In this document: piece after piece, positions 1 through 4,456 of the stretch
Position numbering within the stretch: position 1 is the first letter of the stretch
Layout of the letters: the number at the start of each line of letters is the position of its first letter
Assembly: GCA_028717465.1 (NCBI GenBank)
Contig: JAQUNS010000027.1
Coordinates: forward strand, 1 to 7,717
Direction of reading: 5' to 3'
Length of the DNA: 7,717 nucleotides
From: Candidatus Omnitrophota bacterium
GTDB lineage: Bacteria; Omnitrophota; Gorgyraeia; Kaelpiales; Kaelpiaceae
Notes under the pieces: model-generated
Databases searched by the model: none
Told to the model about the DNA's origin: nothing
Seen by the model: only the letters and a program-made list of their open reading frames with translations
Program-made: the position numbers and the translations under genes

Positions 1-353
1 TGTACAACCTCCCTCTTGGTCGATGTTTCAACTCTTAAAACAGCTTTTTTATCCATGCTAAGAATACGTTCTTCCAGCTTATTCAGCAATCTCTTTCCTA
101 TTCCTTTGCCCTGGTAATGCTTGCTTACCAGCAGCCAGTAAATATCCCAGGAAAACGTTGTTATGGGCGTTCTGCCAAACATTGCAAACCCCATTAAGTT
201 ATCCCCGTCCCTCTCTTCAACAAGAAAAAACTCTTTTTCAGGCTCCTCAATATACCAGTCTAAGGTCTCTGCGATACCGTCTATCTCGTCTTTAGTAAAA
301 ACAGCTACATCTTCTGCTATTTTAAGGTATAACTGCTTATCGATAACTTTCAT
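1..353 (-). CDS. GNAT family N-acetyltransferase, 3' end cut by window edge
   Basis: Partial gene: 117 codons are visible from the ATG at 353, and the C-terminus lies beyond the left edge. The GNAT acetyl-CoA-binding motif A is clear: strand residues WLLVSKHYQ (73-81) run into the pyrophosphate-binding loop QGKGIGKRLL (81-90), which fits Q/R-x-x-G-x-G/A. Before it come beta strands with FFLVEE (42-47) and GFAMFG (55-60), and after it VLRVET (105-110), the usual beta-5 position. Such enzymes move an acetyl group from acetyl-CoA to an amine; the substrate cannot be told from this fragment. The start lies 4 bases after the stop of the PurD-like gene. Its ribosome binding site (AGAGAGG, about 9 bases from the ATG) is inside the end of that gene, so the two are very probably co-transcribed and perhaps translationally coupled. 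Family call firm, specificity unknown. Confidence 0.85.
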   Translation of the reverse strand, partial: MKVIDKQLYLKIAEDVAVFTKDEIDGIAETLDWYIEEPEKEFFLVEERDGDNLMGFAMFGRTPITTFSWDIYWLLVSKHYQGKGIGKRLLNKLEERILSMDKKAVLRVETSTKREVV

Positions 354-357
354 ATAT

Positions 358-1650
358 TTAAACCTCTCTTAAATATCCCCAGGTATGGAGCTTGTCGCAA
401 TCTTCAAACCATCTATCTCCGATATCCTTTCTGTAGTACATATTGGGAATTCTTATATTGGAAACGCGGCTATAAGCTTTATTTTGGGCCTGCTTCATGG
501 TCTGGCCGGTCCCGACAACTATCATGACAACTCCGGATGTCCCGGCAACTAGCCATTGGCCGTCTATTTTTTTGACATCCTCTATGTGGATACCGTCAAA
601 ATTTGGTTTTTTAAAAAATATCACAGCATCTTTAGAGTAAGTATTAAAAGCCTCTTCATCGTCAAAAGGATAAGGCGAAACTATTATCCTCACTCCTACC
701 TGAAATCCCCTCTTGGCCTTAAACTCTGTCAGCTCTCCTGAGGCCAGCTTGTATAAAAACTCGCTTATCGGCATCATAATGCCTTCCTGCTGAATGCTTA
801 TAGTCGGGTAACCAAAACGGGCAGTGAACTCAAGAGGGTATATGCCGTTAGAATTAACTATGCAATTTATATCCATATATCCGGTATATTTTTCGGCCTT
901 TAACCTGTCTTCCATTTTTTTGAGCGTAGCATTGAATATTTTATTGGACCCGCTCCAGTACATCGAGGTACCCATCTCTCCTGTGGAAGGTCCGATATCT
1001 CCGGGGAACAGCTTTTTGTGCTCGAAATTTATATTTATCGGATACACAAACTGATTGCCGTTAAAAAAAGCTCCGACTGCAATCTCAACTCCCATCATTC
1101 TGCGCTGAAGCTGAAATACTTTTATCTTATTAGAATAAATTTTACTGTATGCCTCCAAAATCTGTATAACATCATTGCCGTCTTCTTCTTCTCCGACAAA
1201 AAGAAGCCTTTTTATGTTCTGCGCCTCACCTGAAGGCTTAATAACATATTTAGCCGGGTTATTTTTTACATACTGAATCGCTTCGTCAAAAGATTCGAAA
1301 TTCTGATAGGGTATTATATTTACACCTGCTCTTTTCAGCTCTTCCTGGCCAAAGGAACGGTCGTCTTCAAGCATGTCGGTATATTCCGATCCGCCAACAA
1401 CAAGCTTGCCGGATTTTTTAAGTTCCTGCGCGATTTTGCCCTGACCCAAAACATCGTCAAATACTATCACGTCAGCCCAATCTACTTCTTTCTTCCAGTC
1501 ATCAACCTTAGGCACAAAACCGTCTGATATATCTTTGTCTTCGGCGCAATCGATATAGTATTTAACATCGTGGCCTTCTTTGACAACACACCAGGCAATA
1601 TCGCTTATCAAGGCATCCAGAGAGATAAACAAAAATTTTTTCTTATCCAT
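358..1650 (-). CDS. PurD-like ATP-grasp ligase (divergent phosphoribosylamine-glycine ligase)
   Basis: A 430-residue protein, close to the usual PurD length of about 420. PurD joins phosphoribosylamine and glycine using ATP to make GAR, the second step of purine synthesis. Visible PurD-type features: ATP-grasp lysine strand YVIKPSG (135-141); GVEIAVGAFFNG (187-198), matching the PurD strand with the ATP-contacting Glu; DIGPSTGEMGT (218-228), like the PurD G-P-x-T-G-x-M-G segment; MDINCIV (259-265) and PLEFTARFG (272-280), like PurD E-F-N-x-R-F-G; and a C-terminal YYRKDIGDR (405-413), like the PurD Y-R-x-D-I-G end. Differences: the N-terminus has FISLDALISDIAW in place of the glycine-rich G-S-G-G-R-E-H loop, and the metal-site Asn in E-F-N is Thr276. 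A good ribosome binding site (AAAGAGG) sits about 5 bases before the ATG. The GNAT gene follows after 4 bases. It may be a true GAR synthetase of a divergent branch or a ligase for another amine or acid; the GAR role is likely but unproven, so no symbol is given. Confidence 0.8.
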   Translation of the reverse strand: MDKKKFLFISLDALISDIAWCVVKEGHDVKYYIDCAEDKDISDGFVPKVDDWKKEVDWADVIVFDDVLGQGKIAQELKKSGKLVVGGSEYTDMLEDDRSFGQEELKRAGVNIIPYQNFESFDEAIQYVKNNPAKYVIKPSGEAQNIKRLLFVGEEEDGNDVIQILEAYSKIYSNKIKVFQLQRRMMGVEIAVGAFFNGNQFVYPININFEHKKLFPGDIGPSTGEMGTSMYWSGSNKIFNATLKKMEDRLKAEKYTGYMDINCIVNSNGIYPLEFTARFGYPTISIQQEGIMMPISEFLYKLASGELTEFKAKRGFQVGVRIIVSPYPFDDEEAFNTYSKDAVIFFKKPNFDGIHIEDVKKIDGQWLVAGTSGVVMIVVGTGQTMKQAQNKAYSRVSNIRIPNMYYRKDIGDRWFEDCDKLHTWGYLREV

Positions 1651-1721
1651 ACAAACCTCTTTATGTTTTTATTGTACCTGAAACATCTTCATATTATACA
1701 ACCATAATATAAATATTTTTT
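1651..1721 (-). promoter_or_regulatory. Possible promoter and dyad upstream of the PurD-like gene
   Basis: A minus-strand TATAAT (plus 1693-1698) lies about 43 bases before the ATG at 1650. The -35 position, 17 bases further up, is only an A-run, so this would be a weak or activated promoter. The -10 overlaps a perfect 7-base inverted repeat, ATATTAT (1691-1697) and ATAATAT (1704-1710), separated by six bases. That could be an operator or simply AT-rich chance. The alternative is read-through from the membrane-protein gene upstream. Confidence 0.3.
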
Positions 1722-1749
1722 AAAAAAAATCACCGGAGAGACATCTGGT
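1722..1749 (-). terminator. Possible weak intrinsic terminator after the membrane-protein gene
   Basis: Just after the stop of the membrane-protein gene, the minus strand has ACCAGA pairing with TCCGGT-side bases (six positions with one A-C mismatch, loop about six bases), followed by GA and a run of eight T (plus 1722-1729). The T-run is convincing and the stem is short, so termination is probably partial. Confidence 0.4.
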
Positions 1750-1753
1750 TATC

Positions 1754-2371
1754 CTATATCTTCTTGTCCTTTTTTACAAACAATAACGGAAATACTATAT
1801 CGCTTACGCAGCAAGGAAGCCAGACGGCCAGAAACAAAAAGACAAAAATAACCAGATAGCTTAGAAAAGATAGAGCTTCTGCCTTAGCCATAATAATATG
1901 AAAAAGCGATGCCCAGGTGCTTAATAAAACATGGCCGGCGTGAGGTATCTTGGTGGAGGGACGGAAATAAGCTAGGGCAATGCCTAAAATTGCCAACGGA
2001 TTCACTATATACCATTTTTCGATAAAACCTATATGGGGATGCCTGTGAGGCATGTCCAGCCAGGCTTCTCCTATATATGGTATCAAAGAATCGCTGATAG
2101 TAGCGATGCCAACCGAACCGGCATAGCCTACTATGAGCAGAGTAAATATATTGCATTTAAACCTCGACCTATCGCATTTATATAACCCGTACATAGATGC
2201 TGAAACCAGGGCACTTAAAAAAACGTGGCCCGGATGCAAAATATAAAAAATATTAAAAGATACCTTTGAAGGCAGATTTTTGAAAAAAAACATTAAAAAT
2301 ATACCTAAGACAGCCCCAAAAACAGTAAAGGGAGCATGAGACCTTAATTCTCTTAAAATTTTATTAGACAT
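1754..2371 (-). CDS. Polytopic membrane protein of unknown function, histidine-rich
   Basis: A 205-residue protein I do not recognise as any named family. Hydrophobicity suggests about six membrane segments, roughly 14-31, 41-63, 76-100, 119-137, 144-162 and 167-188, with a basic tail (KKDKK) at the C-terminus. Nine His residues lie in or beside the segments: HPGH (46-49), MPHRHPHIGF (107-116), PHAGHVLLSTW (143-153) and H158, plus Asp94 (SDSLIP) and Asp191. The two H-x-x-H pairs and the H-x-H-x-H loop would suit metal binding, as in an integral membrane metal enzyme or a metal transporter; this is inference. The N-terminus (RELRSHAPFT) looks like a soluble cap before segment 1, so the ATG at 2371 is the natural start, although there is no Shine-Dalgarno site before it. 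It has its own strong promoter and follows the receiver gene by 64 bases, so it need not share that gene's function. Confidence 0.8.
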   Translation of the reverse strand: MSNKILRELRSHAPFTVFGAVLGIFLMFFFKNLPSKVSFNIFYILHPGHVFLSALVSASMYGLYKCDRSRFKCNIFTLLIVGYAGSVGIATISDSLIPYIGEAWLDMPHRHPHIGFIEKWYIVNPLAILGIALAYFRPSTKIPHAGHVLLSTWASLFHIIMAKAEALSFLSYLVIFVFLFLAVWLPCCVSDIVFPLLFVKKDKKI

Positions 2372-2386
2372 ATATTTTAGTTAATT

Positions 2387-2414
2387 ATTTTAACAGGTAA
2401 TATTAAGCTGTCAA
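2387..2414 (-). promoter_or_regulatory. Sigma70-type promoter for the membrane-protein gene
   Basis: On the minus strand, a perfect -35 TTGACA (plus 2409-2414), a 16-base spacer and TAAAAT (plus 2387-2392), preceded by TGT, which fits an extended -10. Transcription would start near 2380, only about 9 bases before the ATG at 2371, so the mRNA would be nearly leaderless. This agrees with the missing Shine-Dalgarno site. Confidence 0.7.
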
Positions 2415-2435
2415 TAAGAACATTAGAACGAAACA

Positions 2436-2813
2436 CTAAACGTCTTTATTGCCAAGAGCGTTCTCTATTGCCGATATGAGATCAAGAGGATTAAAAGGCT
2501 TGGTTAAACAATTTGTGATGCCGCAGATAGCCATGCATGTTTTGTGTTCTTTATCGGTATAGTATCCGGTAACTCCGATAACCGGTATCGATTTTAATCT
2601 CTTGTCTTTACTCAACCTATCTGCAATTTGAAACCCACTAGCTCTTTCCATTTTTAAATCAAGAATTATTATCCCGGGACTTTCCTTTCTGATTTCCCTG
2701 AAAGCTCTGCTGGCATCCTGCAAAACAACCGGGAAATAACCGCTCAAAGAAAGAGTCCTGGATATTTCAGACAGAAAATCCAAATCATCATCTATAACCA
2801 TTACTTTATGCAT
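2436..2813 (-). CDS. Stand-alone response-regulator receiver protein (CheY-like)
   Basis: A 125-residue protein made of one receiver (REC) domain with no output domain. All phosphorylation residues are present: acidic pocket D8-D9-D10 (VIDDD), phospho-acceptor D52 (IILDLKM), switch Thr82 (GVTGYY) and Lys105 (LTKPFNP). It should be phosphorylated by a histidine kinase, which is not in this window, and act by protein contact, as a CheY-type adaptor or a phosphorelay link. Extra cysteines (C93, C97, C102) precede the Lys strand; C97 aligns with a Cys at the same place in the neighbouring receiver, so some of this is shared ancestry. It starts 49 bases after the HTH-receiver gene, with only a poor ribosome binding site, and probably lies on the same transcript. 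The family is certain, the partner unknown. Confidence 0.93.
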   Translation of the reverse strand: MHKVMVIDDDLDFLSEISRTLSLSGYFPVVLQDASRAFREIRKESPGIIILDLKMERASGFQIADRLSKDKRLKSIPVIGVTGYYTDKEHKTCMAICGITNCLTKPFNPLDLISAIENALGNKDV

Positions 2814-2862
2814 AATAGCATATTTGTATTTATAAAAAGACAGATTATAGATGATTTTAATC

Positions 2863-3429
2863 TCAGCTGACAGCCAATAACTTCTTTAAAATCGCAACTA
2901 ATCTGTCCATATCGACCGGCTTAGGCAGATAATCCTTGACTCCGCAGTTTTTGATTCTTTTTATTTCTTTTTCGGAGGAAAGCACCGTTACTGCGATAAT
3001 AGGAGTATCTTTGGTTTCGTCGTCCCTGCTAAGTATTTCGCAAACCTGAAAACCGTCCATGCCTGGCATTTTAAAATCCAGTATAATAGCATCGGGTTTT
3101 CCCCGGTATACCTTCATACCTGCTTCAAAACCGTCTAGGGCATAGTCTAGGTCGAAACCTAATCCCGCCAAGGCATCGCTGTATTCTTCGACAGTTTCGA
3201 CATCGTCATCCACTATCAGCACCAGCTTCCTTCTCTTTTCCATGCTTTCTGGGATAGGCATATTGTGCTCTTTCATAAATTTGACAAGATTTATTTTTTC
3301 TATTCTGCGATGTCCGCCGACAGTAGTATAAGCTTTGAGTGCCCCTTCGTTAACCCAGTTTATAACGGTAGTATGGTGGACGTTACATAGTTTAGCAACT
3401 TGATATGTAGAAAAAACCTGGTTGTTCAT
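2863..3429 (-). CDS. MerR/excisionase-type HTH fused to a response-regulator receiver
   Basis: A 188-residue two-domain protein. Residues 6-52 form a MerR/excisionase-like winged helix: STYQVAKLCNVHHTTVINWV (7-26) is the helix-turn-helix, and TTVGGHRRI (35-43) is the typical wing, as in DNA-binding modules of the BldC/MerR kind. A short linker (56-67) leads to a REC domain with acidic pocket D74-D75-D76, phospho-acceptor D118 (ILDFKMPGMDG), Thr148 and Lys170 (LPKPVD). The order is DNA-binding first and receiver last, the reverse of OmpR or NarL regulators. It is inferred to be a phosphorylation-controlled transcription factor, with no kinase nearby. It follows pilZ by 74 bases and precedes a second receiver by 49. 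The Shine-Dalgarno site is poor, but the ATG at 3429 fits the HTH boundary. Confidence 0.93.
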   Translation of the reverse strand: MNNQVFSTYQVAKLCNVHHTTVINWVNEGALKAYTTVGGHRRIEKINLVKFMKEHNMPIPESMEKRRKLVLIVDDDVETVEEYSDALAGLGFDLDYALDGFEAGMKVYRGKPDAIILDFKMPGMDGFQVCEILSRDDETKDTPIIAVTVLSSEKEIKRIKNCGVKDYLPKPVDMDRLVAILKKLLAVS

Positions 3430-3435
3430 AAAATT

Positions 3436-3460
3436 GTAACCATTATAGTTATTATAGCTT
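3436..3460 (-). promoter_or_regulatory. Tandem TATAAT boxes upstream of the HTH-receiver gene
   Basis: Reading the minus strand, GCTATAATAACTATAATGG carries two TATAAT hexamers nine bases apart, about 18 and 27 bases before the ATG at 3429. Neither has a recognisable -35 at the right distance. A promoter dependent on an activator, or chance in AT-rich DNA, are both possible; autoregulation by the HTH protein would be a natural guess. Confidence 0.3.
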
Positions 3461-3503
3461 TGACCCAGGAAAAAGCGAGAAAATAATCTTAGCAGATAAG
3501 CAG

Positions 3504-3896
3504 TTAACGGACCCTGCTGCCGGCGAAATCTGCTAAAGTATGCCTGTCTTCAGAAGATAGATTGGTAAAGAATACGCCTAACCTACGCAGATTATCTTTA
3601 AACGGGATGTTGTAGCGAACTTCTCCCATAACCTCCATAGGAAGATAACGCTCTAACTCTTTAGCGCCCAAATTTACAAGTGTGAACTTTGCCTGAATGT
3701 TGGTATGAGGAGAAAAATTATAATCCGATAGAATGCCCATGCCGCTCTCGCTAATATCGAACATCTTAGCAACAATGTCTCTGGGCTCAACTATGGTCCT
3801 GGACTTGAAAAGCTCCTGAGTTCTGCAAACGGCAGCAAAATCAACCTTGACTCTTTTATGCCTTCTTCTCTCTAAGCCTAGATCTTGGTCATTCAT
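3504..3896 (-). CDS. PilZ domain protein, predicted c-di-GMP receptor
   Basis: A 130-residue protein that is a single PilZ domain. The c-di-GMP-binding signature is complete: R-x-x-x-R at R11-R15 (RRRHKR, 10-15), followed on the next barrel strand by D-x-S-x-x-G at D47-S49-G52 (FDISESGMGI). Then come barrel strands KFTLVNL (70-76), EVMGEVRYN (88-96) and RLGVFFTNLS (105-114), and a closing helix from about 115. PilZ proteins bind cyclic di-GMP and pass the signal to motility, surface polysaccharide or other outputs; the target here is not evident. The start is well supported: GGGAGG lies 5-6 bases before the ATG, below a near-consensus promoter. It heads a group followed by two receiver proteins, which suggests a shared signalling role. 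Confidence 0.92.
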   Translation of the reverse strand: MNDQDLGLERRRHKRVKVDFAAVCRTQELFKSRTIVEPRDIVAKMFDISESGMGILSDYNFSPHTNIQAKFTLVNLGAKELERYLPMEVMGEVRYNIPFKDNLRRLGVFFTNLSSEDRHTLADFAGSRVR

Positions 3897-3922
3897 GTCT
3901 GCCTCCCTCTTCTGATATCTTA

Positions 3923-3950
3923 ATTATACTCCCGCTGTATTTTTTGGCAA
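3923..3950 (-). promoter_or_regulatory. Sigma70-type promoter for pilZ
   Basis: Minus-strand TTGCCA (plus 3945-3950), a 16-base spacer and a perfect TATAAT (plus 3923-3928). The start point would be near 3916, giving a 5' leader of about 20 bases that contains the GGGAGG ribosome binding site. It probably drives pilZ and possibly the two receiver genes after it. Confidence 0.7.
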
Positions 3951-4074
3951 CAAAAATATATATTTTATTTTAACTGCATATAGAATAAATTTGTAAAAAA
4001 TATTATGTAAAATAATTCTTGCAGCGTATCCAATAAATCGCTTTGCAAAAAATGACCTGAATGTCTTTCCGAAT

Positions 4075-4107
4075 AATAAAAAAGGGCAGATGAAAAATCA
4101 TCTGCCC
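4075..4107 (-). terminator. Intrinsic terminator of the HU gene
   Basis: A perfect 10-base stem, GGGCAGATGA (plus 4084-4093) with TCATCTGCCC (4098-4107), has a four-base loop. On the minus strand it is followed by TTTTTTATTATT. It lies 15 bases after the HU stop codon and is a textbook Rho-independent terminator. Read in the plus direction it lacks a T-run, so it serves the minus strand. Confidence 0.93.
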
Positions 4108-4121
4108 GATTCAAGTAAATT

Positions 4122-4391
4122 TTATTTTACAATACTTTTTAAACCAGCGCCTGCTTTGAATACAGGGATTTTCCTGGCTGGAATTTGAATCGTTGCTCCG
4201 GTTTTGGGATTCCTACCCTGCCTTGCTTTTCTCTGAGAAACCCTGAAAGTGCCAAAACCTGCGATCGCAACAGTATCGCCTTTCTTCAGCGCCTTGGCAA
4301 TGCTGTCCAAAACGATATCGACAGCCTGAGACGCCGCTTTCTTTGTACAAGTTACTTTTGAGACAGCCTGAATCAAATCACCCTTGTTCAT
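4122..4391 (-). CDS. HU family nucleoid DNA-binding protein
   Basis: An 89-residue protein of the standard HU length (about 90). It is a small basic dimer that bends DNA and compacts the nucleoid. The N-terminal helices MNKGDLIQAVSKV lead to the core signature GFGTFRV (45-51), and the beta-arm holds RNPKTG (60-65) with the DNA-intercalating Pro62, followed by IPARKIPVFKAG (70-81) and LKSIVK at the end. IHF subunits share this fold; a single HU-like gene with an unmodified arm favours HU. The gene has all its own signals: promoter, a perfect AAAGGAGGTGA Shine-Dalgarno site five bases before the ATG, and an intrinsic terminator. It follows purF by 65 bases, so read-through from purF would also stop at the same terminator. 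Confidence 0.96.
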   Translation of the reverse strand: MNKGDLIQAVSKVTCTKKAASQAVDIVLDSIAKALKKGDTVAIAGFGTFRVSQRKARQGRNPKTGATIQIPARKIPVFKAGAGLKSIVK

Positions 4392-4395
4392 CCTT

Positions 4396-4406
4396 TCACC
4401 TCCTTT
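4396..4406 (-). promoter_or_regulatory. Strong ribosome binding site of the HU gene
   Basis: The minus strand reads AAAGGAGGTGA immediately before AAGG-ATG. This is the full anti-16S complement and by far the strongest ribosome binding site in the window, as expected for an abundant protein. Confidence 0.9.
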
Positions 4407-4424
4407 AGGATAACTTTGACGTAT

Positions 4425-4453
4425 ATTTTATGTTTTATTGAAAATTAAGTCAA
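4425..4453 (-). promoter_or_regulatory. Sigma70-type promoter for the HU gene
   Basis: Minus-strand TTGACT (plus 4448-4453), a 17-base spacer and TAAAAT (plus 4425-4430). The -35 begins three bases after the purF stop codon, so HU has an independent promoter placed right at the end of purF. The leader would be about 27 bases. Confidence 0.75.
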
Positions 4454-4456
4454 TAG

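Noticed and set aside
163..372. Plus-strand ORF of 69 codons
   Set aside because: It is antisense to the GNAT gene, Ser/Ile-rich without domain or ribosome binding site; the minus frame has the clear GNAT motif.
1884..2156. Second minus-strand ORF of 90 codons
   Set aside because: It is an out-of-frame shadow of the membrane-protein gene; composition rich in Arg, His and Cys with no family signs.
3470..3503. Terminator between pilZ and the HTH-receiver gene
   Set aside because: Only a CTTA/TAAG stem of four pairs is present and the T-stretch is interrupted; read-through seems likely.
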